Shown: positions 17,321-24,338 of the stretch, piece after piece
Numbering within the stretch: position 1 is the first letter of the stretch
Layout of the letters: the number at the start of each line of letters is the position of its first letter
DNA from: Promethearchaeota archaeon
Lineage (GTDB): Archaea > Asgardarchaeota > Lokiarchaeia > Sigyniarchaeales > SOKP01
DNA length: 34,221 nt
NCBI GenBank assembly: GCA_016840085.1
Contig: JAEOTA010000011.1
Coordinates: forward strand, 1-34,221
Direction of reading: 5' to 3'
Notes under the pieces: generated by a model
Told to the model about the DNA's origin: nothing
Database searches by the model: none
Seen by the model: the letters and a program-made list of their open reading frames with translations, nothing else
Position numbers and translations under genes: made by a program

Positions 17321-19057
17321 ATTAGTAATGTTGATGAGAAACTAGACAAGGCAGAAAGAATAGGAGTAATTGGTTCTCCCTCTTCGACAGGAGAATTAAC
17401 GATTGATATTATTGGAACTGCGGTTAATAAAAAATTAGTGGGTAAGTTAAGCATCTTTAATTTTATGCAAGATGGAATGGCTCATTATGCTTTAGGACAA
17501 ATATCTGAAATCGTGATGCGAAATATTTGGGCTCAAGATCCAACCATGAGAGGTATAATTAGACAAAAAGGTCGAGTTGACCCAATCACAGAAAGACAAG
17601 ATCTTCATATTGCTAAAATGATGGTGAGTTCTGTTTTTGCAAGCAATGATCAACATCTTGTTCCTAGCATACTAGGTACAGTACCAGCAACAGGAACTTC
17701 CATTAAATTATTTGATGAAGAAATAATGGAGAGTTTATTAGATGATTACCAAGAAGAGTTATTTTATTTAGGGAAAGCTTATGGTTCAAACATAAAACTT
17801 CCAATGTGGTTTAAACATTTCGACATTGGAAAGGATGGTATTGGTGAAGCTTATCATATTGGTATTTTTGGTAAAACAGGTTCTGGTAAATCTGTTCTAG
17901 CTAAAATGATTGTGAGTGGTTATGCGAAACATAAAAATATGTCGATTTTTATTTTGGATCCTCAAGGTGAATTCTCTCTTGAGTTTTCTTCTAATGAAAA
18001 ATTAAAACAAATAATTGAGAAAGAAATAGGTAGAAAAATCAAAATCTATACAATACAAAATTTAGTGCTTGATTATTCCGATAGTTTATTCAAAGATCTT
18101 TTGATAGCCTCAGGTTTCTTTAATAGATTAAAAATCTATTATGATGAACATTGGCCTCGTTTTGTAGATGAAATCATTCGAATTCTTAATACTAAGACCA
18201 AGATTTTTGATGGATTTAAACCTTGGGAATATTATAAGAAAGAAGCATTTAAAATAATATGGAATTTAATCCCTGATGACCAATTCTTACAAAGAGTTAT
18301 CTTTACTAAAGAACCAAGAGAAAGAGTCAAGAGTGTATGGCTATCACTAAATGAAGACCTTATGTATGATTTATGGGCAGGAATTACAAATTTGTTTAGC
18401 TATAAAAGAGCTAAAGAAAGTGTTAGATTAACAACTTTATTTGAAAAAGCATCAGAAGGAAATCCTTTGGTTATAATAGATTTATCCTCTAGAGAAAAAC
18501 CTAAAGATATTATATGGAATGATGACATTCAATTAATTGCGATTCAACAATTTCTTAGTAAAATTACGATACAAGCAGAAAATAAATTTAAACAAGGGGG
18601 CAATGTAAACTCTTTAGTTGTAGTTGATGAGGCACATAGATTAGCTCCAAGAGGAAGAATAGAAAATGAGAATATAACCAGAATTAGAACAACCTTTATT
18701 GATGCAATTAGGACCACTCGAAAATTTGGCCTTGGATGGATGTTTATTAGTCAGACGCTTTCAAGTATTCATCATGAAATTATCAATCAAATAAGGGTCT
18801 TTACTTTTGGGTTTGGTCTTGGTTGGGGTACTGAATTACGCGCCCTTCAGGAAATTATAGGAGGAAATAGAGAAGCAATAAGGTTATATCAAAACTTTAA
18901 AGATCCTCAAAGTGGTTTAGGACAAAGAGAATACCCTTTTATGACAATTGGTCCGATTTCTCCTCTTTCATTTTCTGGCACTCCACTTTTTTTCAATGCA
19001 CTTAATTATCCCGAGGAATTTCTACAAATTAATTTTGCTAAGGATGAACAAACTTGA
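17321..19057 (+). CDS. herA: HerA-like hexameric DNA translocase
   Basis: A HerA/FtsK-type ATPase, 578 residues from the start proposed here. Walker A GKTGSGKS is encoded at 17870-17893, preceded by the barrel-to-ATPase segment with YHIGIFG, and Walker B SLVVVDEAHRLAP near 18610-18650. A conserved arginine-rich helix (AIRTTRKFGLGWMFISQ) and the C-terminal brace follow. The protein pumps DNA through a ring and partners NurA. The start is unusual. GTG 17438 is the first standard start codon in frame, but the frame is open back to 17315, and the upstream codons encode ERIGVIGSPSSTGELTIDII, which looks like the N-terminal HAS β-barrel of HerA. A GGTGAT ribosome site precedes ATT 17321, so I place the start there. 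If wrong, the CDS begins at 17438 without half its HAS barrel, or the sequence has an indel. Confidence 0.85.
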   Translation: MSNVDEKLDKAERIGVIGSPSSTGELTIDIIGTAVNKKLVGKLSIFNFMQDGMAHYALGQISEIVMRNIWAQDPTMRGIIRQKGRVDPITERQDLHIAKMMVSSVFASNDQHLVPSILGTVPATGTSIKLFDEEIMESLLDDYQEELFYLGKAYGSNIKLPMWFKHFDIGKDGIGEAYHIGIFGKTGSGKSVLAKMIVSGYAKHKNMSIFILDPQGEFSLEFSSNEKLKQIIEKEIGRKIKIYTIQNLVLDYSDSLFKDLLIASGFFNRLKIYYDEHWPRFVDEIIRILNTKTKIFDGFKPWEYYKKEAFKIIWNLIPDDQFLQRVIFTKEPRERVKSVWLSLNEDLMYDLWAGITNLFSYKRAKESVRLTTLFEKASEGNPLVIIDLSSREKPKDIIWNDDIQLIAIQQFLSKITIQAENKFKQGGNVNSLVVVDEAHRLAPRGRIENENITRIRTTFIDAIRTTRKFGLGWMFISQTLSSIHHEIINQIRVFTFGFGLGWGTELRALQEIIGGNREAIRLYQNFKDPQSGLGQREYPFMTIGPISPLSFSGTPLFFNALNYPEEFLQINFAKDEQT

Positions 19058-19130
19058 GATAGTGAATAAAGTTATTCTTAAAAATAACTACTTATTAAAC
19101 TTAATTAATTCAATTTTATTGGGATAAAAT

Positions 19131-20048
19131 ATGGGTGTTGTAATTAGTTTTATTAATTTGAAAGGAGGCGTTGGTAAAACCACATGTTGTGCTAATGTTG
19201 CGGGTGAATTAGCGAGAGAGAATCGAAAAGTATTAGTAATTGATGCGGATCCACAAGCGAATATCTCAACTTTATTAATGGGAATAAAGAAATATCATGA
19301 AAAATTCAATCCAAACAATCAATCTGATGATTATTATAAAGATAGTATATATCAAATCTTTTTGGATGCTATGGAAGAAAATGAAGAAAATAAGAAGTTT
19401 AATTTTGACACAGCAATAATTAAATCAGTAGTTAGTAAAACAGTTCAAGGAACGGAAACCCATCCATTAACTCATCTTGATTTACTCCCAGCTACGCATC
19501 ATTTAATGCAATTAGAACAGAAGATTGTAAATTATGTTAGATCTAGATTTGCTATTCTTGAAAGATTTATAAACCTGATAAAAAATGAATATGATTTTAT
19601 ATTGATTGATTGTCCTCCCAATATTTATACTACAACTCATAACTCCTTATATGCCTCAGATTATTACATAATTCCTACAATACCAGATTACCTTTCGATT
19701 AGTGGATTTCCTCTCCTTATTAATTCTCTTAATCGGACTATTGATATAAAAAAGGAAGAAAAAAATGAACGGGTAATTTTAGCAGGTGTTTTAGTTAATT
19801 TAATGGATATGAGAATTAATGTTCATAAAGACGGATTAGAATCAATTAAACGAGTATTGAGATATTTCCGACAAAATGGATTAGTTGATGAAAATGCTGT
19901 TGTATTTGAGAGTGTTATAACTAATAAAGTAGATGTAAAAAATGCTTCTGGAAATCATTTACCAGTTTGTGTTGATAAACCTCGGTCAAATTCTACTATG
20001 GAATATATGAAATTGTGTAAAGAAATTTTAGAAAGGATTTCAAAATAA
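19131..20048 (+). CDS. parA: ParA/Soj-family ATPase
   Basis: A 305-residue ParA-type ATPase. It begins with a deviant Walker A, NLKGGVGKTT at residues 9-18, with the signature lysine. The A' region VLVIDADPQANISTLL follows, then a Walker-B strand FILIDCPPNIYTTT and a late segment NKVDVKNASG. Such ATPases use ATP-dependent DNA binding to partition plasmids or chromosomes and to position complexes. The gene lies 73 bases after herA and just upstream of a small basic protein gene, the layout of a parA plus centromere-binding-protein operon. That suggests a plasmid or integrated-element origin for this block, or a ParA recruited into the HerA-NurA system. There is an insertion of about 40 polar residues after the A' motif (EKFNPNNQSDDYYKD...), larger than in chromosomal Soj. 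Confidence 0.85.
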   Translation: MGVVISFINLKGGVGKTTCCANVAGELARENRKVLVIDADPQANISTLLMGIKKYHEKFNPNNQSDDYYKDSIYQIFLDAMEENEENKKFNFDTAIIKSVVSKTVQGTETHPLTHLDLLPATHHLMQLEQKIVNYVRSRFAILERFINLIKNEYDFILIDCPPNIYTTTHNSLYASDYYIIPTIPDYLSISGFPLLINSLNRTIDIKKEEKNERVILAGVLVNLMDMRINVHKDGLESIKRVLRYFRQNGLVDENAVVFESVITNKVDVKNASGNHLPVCVDKPRSNSTMEYMKLCKEILERISK

Positions 20049-20049
20049 C

Positions 20050-20054
20050 GGAGG
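20050..20054 (+). promoter_or_regulatory. GGAGG site pointing to an AUA start
   Basis: GGAGG right after the ParA stop codon. Eight bases downstream is ATA 20063, in frame with the next gene; the first standard start, TTG 20087, is 32 bases away and has no ribosome site of its own. Confidence 0.5.
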
Positions 20055-20062
20055 TTTTTACT

Positions 20063-20671
20063 ATAGAAAAATCTATTTTCTCATTATTGAATGAAATCAA
20101 ATTAAAAATCCAGTCTAATCTTAACAATTATGATCTTAAACAAATCAATGAATTATTAATAAATTTAGATCAAGAAATAGAGTTATGTGTAAAAATAAAT
20201 GAAGATCTATTAAGATTTTTTAATAAAAAATCAAATTTTAGAACAATAGCTAATCTAAAAGGTTTCTCTACTAACAAACTAAACTATAAAATAAAAAGTA
20301 CTAAACGAGTCGATATAGAAGAAGAATTGGCAAAAATCTCTACGACAAGAAATATCAGCGGTGAAAAATTAAGAACTTTATTAGGGAAACCAAAAATAGA
20401 AGCACAGCAACCTGTTAAGAAAAAAGCACCAAAAAAACCTAGCTCCATAAAAGTTAATGATCAAACTTCGCGATGGTTAAGTCTAATCCCTACCCAGTTG
20501 AAAGATGAGTTAAACGATTTAAACAGATATCCTGATGCTCGAACTTTAAAACAAGCAGCCTACTCTATCCTTAAATCTAATGAAAAAAGGTTTAGAATAC
20601 GTGAGAAAATTATTAATATAATATTAGAACGTATTTCTGAGGAAAAAGCAATAGCAAATTTAGGAAGGTAA
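20063..20671 (+). CDS. Small basic helical protein, possible ParB-like partner of ParA
   Basis: A protein of 194 residues from TTG 20087, or 202 from the ATA 20063 favoured by the GGAGG site. It has three parts: a helical, possibly coiled-coil N-terminus (LNNYDLKQINELLINLDQEI), a middle that may hold a small helix-turn-helix (FRTIANLKGFSTNKL), and a lysine/proline linker (KKKAPKKPSSIK) leading to a basic helical C-terminus. I recognise no family. The linker and basic C-terminus suggest DNA binding. The position directly after parA, with the ParA stop and this gene's ribosome site touching, is where centromere-binding adaptors sit, so that role is inferred. The next gene follows within 6 bases. 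Confidence 0.65.
   Translation: MEKSIFSLLNEIKLKIQSNLNNYDLKQINELLINLDQEIELCVKINEDLLRFFNKKSNFRTIANLKGFSTNKLNYKIKSTKRVDIEEELAKISTTRNISGEKLRTLLGKPKIEAQQPVKKKAPKKPSSIKVNDQTSRWLSLIPTQLKDELNDLNRYPDARTLKQAAYSILKSNEKRFRIREKIINIILERISEEKAIANLGR
20663..20668 (+). promoter_or_regulatory. Shine-Dalgarno site supporting a TTG start
   Basis: GGAAGG, inside the last codons of the preceding gene, lies eight bases before TTG 20677 and decides the start of the nuclease gene. Confidence 0.6.
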
Positions 20672-20676
20672 TTATA

Positions 20677-21144
20677 TTGTTCTTTATTGAAAAGGAACCA
20701 AAAATTACTGAAAAAGAAATTCAGAATTTATATCAAACTCACCCATATTTAATTGAAAAGAAATTTCTTAATCAGGAAGTAGTTCCACAATACTCTTTAC
20801 CCTCAGGATTCGCAGATATTGTAGTTTTTTTAGAAAATGAAATCGTAGTAATTGAATTAAAAGTCGAGATTCTTGAAAATCGGCATTTACTACAGTTATA
20901 TGGATATTTAGAAGATATGGAAAAAAAATTCAAGAATATTAAAAGAATTAGAGGAATATTAATTGGTAAGGAGCCTGATAAAGAACTATATTTGATGATT
21001 AAAAATTTCTCATTCGAAATAAAAATACTGGTTTTGAATAAAGAGATTATAACAAAGGTTAAAATTTGTAATAGCTGTAGATTAGCTAATGATTTAAAGA
21101 ATGATTATTGTATTTATTGCTGTAATAAATCATTTTTGTTATGA
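20677..21144 (+). CDS. NucS-like PD-(D/E)XK nuclease with C-terminal zinc ribbon
   Basis: A 155-residue protein. An N-terminal helix (EKEIQNLYQTHPYLIEKKF) precedes a compact nuclease core: PSGFADIVVF (metal-binding Asp), then IVVIELKVE with the E-x-K pair, then LLQLYGYLEDM with the Gln of motif III. This order and spacing match the catalytic domain of NucS/EndoMS and related DUF91-type nucleases, without the NucS N-terminal dimerisation domain. The C-terminus is a small zinc-ribbon-like knuckle (CNSC then YCIYCC). Last gene of the nurA-herA-parA operon by spacing; a second nuclease beside NurA suggests the operon attacks or processes specific DNA structures. TTG start supported by GGAAGG. Confidence 0.75.
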   Translation: MFFIEKEPKITEKEIQNLYQTHPYLIEKKFLNQEVVPQYSLPSGFADIVVFLENEIVVIELKVEILENRHLLQLYGYLEDMEKKFKNIKRIRGILIGKEPDKELYLMIKNFSFEIKILVLNKEIITKVKICNSCRLANDLKNDYCIYCCNKSFLL

Positions 21145-21239
21145 TTTAACTTAGAATATTTGAAAGATTTTACAAAAAAAAAATCTTAAGTTATATAAAT
21201 TAAATAAGTTAGAATGAATCTATAGCTAAAATTTATAAC

Positions 21240-21263
21240 TTCGTGAAACGGTTATTTCACGAA
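21240..21263. repeat. Intact recurrent palindrome (9-bp arms, CGGTTA loop)
   Basis: Perfect inverted repeat with arms TTCGTGAAA and TTTCACGAA around the loop CGGTTA. Partial copies of the same sequence occur at 1555, 10825, 15735 and 15871, always between genes. Here it sits just upstream of the TATA-like box of the 21324 gene, where an activator or repressor could bind, but the other copies are not at promoters. Confidence 0.65.
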
Positions 21264-21275
21264 AATCTTTAATAA

Positions 21276-21290
21276 TTTATATAATATATA
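21276..21290 (+). promoter_or_regulatory. TATA-like promoter box for the 21324 gene
   Basis: TTTATATAATATATA about 35-45 bases before the ATG at 21324, with a GGTGA ribosome site at 21316-21320 between them. Typical archaeal layout with a short leader. Confidence 0.45.
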
Positions 21291-21323
21291 AGTTCAATTA
21301 TAATATGTTTAATGTGGTGAGAT

Positions 21324-21602
21324 ATGCGTTTTCCAAATGTAAAGGTTAATAGAGAGAATGTAGAAGGAACAAAACTTTGTTATTGGATCAGGAGCAAGAA
21401 AATAATAATCATTGATTATGGTTATCCTAATGGTGATATCCATATATATAGGCATTTAAAAACAACAAATTCAGAGAACTTACGAGATGTATTAGAAGAA
21501 TTATTAGAGAATGAAGATCTCTCTTCTAGGGCATATTTGGAGATTAAAGAACTTAAAGATAATGACGAATTATATAATAAAATTTTCTCTCCAAGATATT
21601 AA
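21324..21602 (+). CDS. Small hypothetical protein
   Basis: A 92-residue soluble protein that I do not recognise. It opens with several predicted β-strands (KLCYWIRSKKIIIIDYGYP, DIHIYRHLKT) and ends with acidic helices (LRDVLEELLENED, AYLEIKELKDNDE). The ATG has a well-placed GGTGA ribosome site and a TATA-like box upstream, which support a real gene transcribed alone. The intact 24-base palindrome lies immediately upstream of the promoter. A small regulator or antidote would fit the size, but nothing specific supports it. Confidence 0.6.
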   Translation: MRFPNVKVNRENVEGTKLCYWIRSKKIIIIDYGYPNGDIHIYRHLKTTNSENLRDVLEELLENEDLSSRAYLEIKELKDNDELYNKIFSPRY

Positions 21603-21640
21603 ATAAACATACTTTTAGAATTTCCATATATTAAAGTAAT

Positions 21641-21650
21641 AAAAAAAAAA
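21641..21650 (-). terminator. T-run, possible terminator of the small membrane-protein gene
   Basis: Ten consecutive T on the minus strand about 100 bases after the stop at 21751. Archaeal RNA polymerase commonly terminates at U-runs without a hairpin. Confidence 0.3.
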
Positions 21651-21750
21651 TAATAAAAAATAGGTTATTGATTTTTCTCTCTTAATAACTAATAGTGTAT
21701 TAATCTCACTTTTTATTGTTAATTTCAATACTTTTGCTTAGAGCCTCTTT

Positions 21751-22140
21751 TTAACTTAAAAAGATAATAATCATTGAGATCCATAAACTAATAAATAACA
21801 AAGGTAGAAGATATGCTATATGCCTCATTTGAATACCTCTTACATCACCTGAAAATACAGATGGTACACTTCCACTTTTCTCTAAGAGTTTAGCTTCATT
21901 TTTCCATTTTTTAATATATGAACTGCTTCTATGCTGAATTAATAACCATCCAATACTTAATATTAACCCTGAAATAGATATAAAAAATTGAATCGTTAAA
22001 TTTTCAAACTGGCTAATTGCTAATAAAAATATACTTGATACAACCAAAAAAACATTATTTCTTTGCCAATGTAATTTTGCTTCAGATTGTTGTATCTTGA
22101 TTAACTTCTCATGCTTTTTTGCATTACTATCTTCTGTCAT
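21751..22140 (-). CDS. Small three-helix membrane protein, possibly SLATT-like
   Basis: A 129-residue membrane protein. A charged helical N-terminus (EKLIKIQQSEAKLHWQR) is followed by two closely spaced membrane segments (FLVVSSIFLLAI and FFISISGLILSIGWLL) forming a hairpin. A cytosolic amphipathic stretch (SYIKKWKNEAKLLEK) comes next, then a C-terminal membrane helix (IAYLLPLLFISLWISMIIIFL). A two-helix hairpin followed by an aromatic/charged helix resembles SLATT-type membrane effectors of nucleotide-signalling defence systems, but no nucleotide synthase is seen nearby, so this is tentative. ATG 22140 is preferred over a TTG three codons upstream. Transcribed alone, facing the 21324 gene. 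Confidence 0.6.
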   Translation of the reverse strand: MTEDSNAKKHEKLIKIQQSEAKLHWQRNNVFLVVSSIFLLAISQFENLTIQFFISISGLILSIGWLLIQHRSSSYIKKWKNEAKLLEKSGSVPSVFSGDVRGIQMRHIAYLLPLLFISLWISMIIIFLS

Positions 22141-22410
22141 GATAATCAAAGAAGATTTACTTTCATATAAATCATATGTTATTATAAATATTACACTAAA
22201 TTAAATTACTAATTTATTCTTATTGAAAAAAACACCTTTCTTTAAAGTTCTTTTTAACTTTTCTTTCTAAATTTTTATTAATTTTTTATTTCAGTTTTTC
22301 GCTTGCTTGAAAATGATAAAAAGATTCTTACTTAAAATTTTAATATTATTTTGTATGAGCGAATTGCGCACGACCAGGTGATGTGTGATGGTGATAATTT
22401 ATTGTTTAAA

Positions 22411-23250
22411 TTAATTAAATTCAATAAATTCAAATCTATCTTGGAATAATTCAGCAAATTCTCTATGATCTAGCCAAGTGTCGATTCTTTCTAAGTGCTC
22501 TTCTAAGGAACTAATAGAAATTCCAATGGACCTAAAAAAAAAGTCTTTCTTTAAATTATATTGGTTTATCCTTTGAAGTTTTTTAATCACTGAGAAAAGA
22601 TAATAGCAAGCAGAACCAAATCGTGATGCTCTATACCTTTCGGTAAACTTATCATTACAATTTTTAATAATGTAGATAATAGGATCCAATAAATCTTCTA
22701 AATTTATATTATAGGTCTTGAAAGTATAGTAATTTTCATTTAAATCTTCTAAAAATTCTATTATTTTTATCTTATAGTAATTTGTCATAAATTCATCTCG
22801 TTGTTGTTCATTCAAAAAAGCTGCTGTGAGAAATACCTTAAAATGTCCTAGTTCAATTGTTTTAATCATTTTTGATAAATAATGGATTAATTTTTGGAAT
22901 TCTCGTTTAATTCTTGCATTATTTGTTGACGCTTCCAACAAATTTTTAATTTTACTTATGATATCTTTAAAATCATATCCTAGTGAAACATAAGAAACAA
23001 ATAAGGTTGCAATATAAACTTTTATTCTATCTAATCCTTTTATTTTTTTAAAGCTATGGTCATTTTGTCGTAAAAGTCTTTTTGCATGTAGTTTAACTTC
23101 ATTTTCTATATTTAAGCAACTATTAGAACATAAAGTATCAAATGTACCAAGTAAAAGTTGTCTATCTTTTGATATATTATCCAATAATTTTAACATATCA
23201 AAGAAATTTGGTAAATTTTTTTTGCTACTATTATTATTATTTTCTATCAT
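22411..23250 (-). CDS. All-helical hypothetical protein
   Basis: A 279-residue protein composed almost entirely of predicted helices, with no membrane segment and no motif I recognise. The stretch IKVYIATLFVSYVSLGYDFKDIISKIKNLL has the small-residue pattern of helical bundles such as cyclin-like folds, which is only a fold-level impression. It follows 46 bases after the zinc-finger gene and should be in the same transcript. The two are probably functional partners. Confidence 0.65.
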   Translation of the reverse strand: MIENNNNSSKKNLPNFFDMLKLLDNISKDRQLLLGTFDTLCSNSCLNIENEVKLHAKRLLRQNDHSFKKIKGLDRIKVYIATLFVSYVSLGYDFKDIISKIKNLLEASTNNARIKREFQKLIHYLSKMIKTIELGHFKVFLTAAFLNEQQRDEFMTNYYKIKIIEFLEDLNENYYTFKTYNINLEDLLDPIIYIIKNCNDKFTERYRASRFGSACYYLFSVIKKLQRINQYNLKKDFFFRSIGISISSLEEHLERIDTWLDHREFAELFQDRFEFIEFN

Positions 23251-23296
23251 TTTTATCTAAACCTTAAGAAAATAAACAAAATATAGAGAAAATTAT

Positions 23297-24151
23297 TTAA
23301 AATCCTCTAACGCGGATTCTGTTTCTCTTTCTGTCTCTTAGACGCGTTAACGCATTAATAACCGTATCTTTAAGATATAGAGTCTCATTAGCGAGGTCAA
23401 CACGAGCAATAATATTAGTTTTTCCTGGAGATCTAATTGAAAACCCTAAAAGTTCATAAAAAAAGTTATTTTGAGTTCCTTTTGATAATTTTATTCTTTC
23501 GTGTTGTTGATTTATTAAGGTAAGGTCAATTTGGTTCGGAATAGGATTTCCAGTTCTTTCAGATTCAATGATTATGCTAGTAAATAAAAGAAAAAGAGAA
23601 ATTGCCTTACGAGGCAGAATTCCCCGCGTGGGATCAGCCATTTTGCGATGAATAAGAGCATTAGTTAGAACTATACTTATTATACCAAAAAAACGTTCTG
23701 CAGGTTCTTTAATCTCGTTTGGATTTGTTGTCAATGCATCTCTTAACTGTAAAGCTAAAGTTTGTGCCCTGGGAGTCCTGTCATATCTTTCTGGATCTGT
23801 AGGATTACGGGTCACTAAATCACCTTGAACTAAGACATCGATAATATCCTCAGATGGAGTTTTTGTGAAATTGAAATTATCCAAATCTTCCTTTGTAATA
23901 TGATCTCTTGTCAAATCTGAGACAAAATGTAGCATTACTTGAACTGTAGTATTATAATACCCAGATAATTGTAAATAACTCGCATATATAAAGGAAAATT
24001 CTTTAAGAATTGCTGCTATATATGGATGTGGACCTGCACCTGAAAAATAATCATCTATTATTTCCTCAATATAGAATACAGCATCATAGCAGGTTTCACA
24101 TAAATTACTTGTTCCTAATAAAGGTGTTTTATCACAAAATATACATGACAT
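23297..24151 (-). CDS. Zinc-finger protein with helical body, possibly wHTH
   Basis: A 284-residue protein that starts with a four-cysteine zinc knuckle: CIFC at residues 3-6 and CETC at 18-21. The body is helical; around residues 90-130 (KEDLDNFNF ... VLVQGDLVTRNP ... RTPRA) the pattern of helix, helix and basic wing suggests a winged helix. The C-terminal segment is strand-rich and ends in a very basic tail (RLRDRKRNRIRVRG), suitable for nucleic-acid binding. Base composition is a little less A/T-biased than in its neighbours. It leads a two-gene unit with the helical protein downstream. DNA or RNA binding is inferred; no family name is offered. Confidence 0.65.
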   Translation of the reverse strand: MSCIFCDKTPLLGTSNLCETCYDAVFYIEEIIDDYFSGAGPHPYIAAILKEFSFIYASYLQLSGYYNTTVQVMLHFVSDLTRDHITKEDLDNFNFTKTPSEDIIDVLVQGDLVTRNPTDPERYDRTPRAQTLALQLRDALTTNPNEIKEPAERFFGIISIVLTNALIHRKMADPTRGILPRKAISLFLLFTSIIIESERTGNPIPNQIDLTLINQQHERIKLSKGTQNNFFYELLGFSIRSPGKTNIIARVDLANETLYLKDTVINALTRLRDRKRNRIRVRGF

Positions 24152-24338
24152 GAATTTTTCACTAATTTTCTTAATTAATTAATGGACTTTTTTGTTTAAT
24201 ATAATTTATTATAAAAAAGACACCTAAATATATAATCTTCATATTTTAATGTTCTTATTTATTAACAGTATTTGTCAATAAATTACACTATTTAGCATAG
24301 ATGAAATTTTAAATATAAGATAATTTAAATTTAAATTA

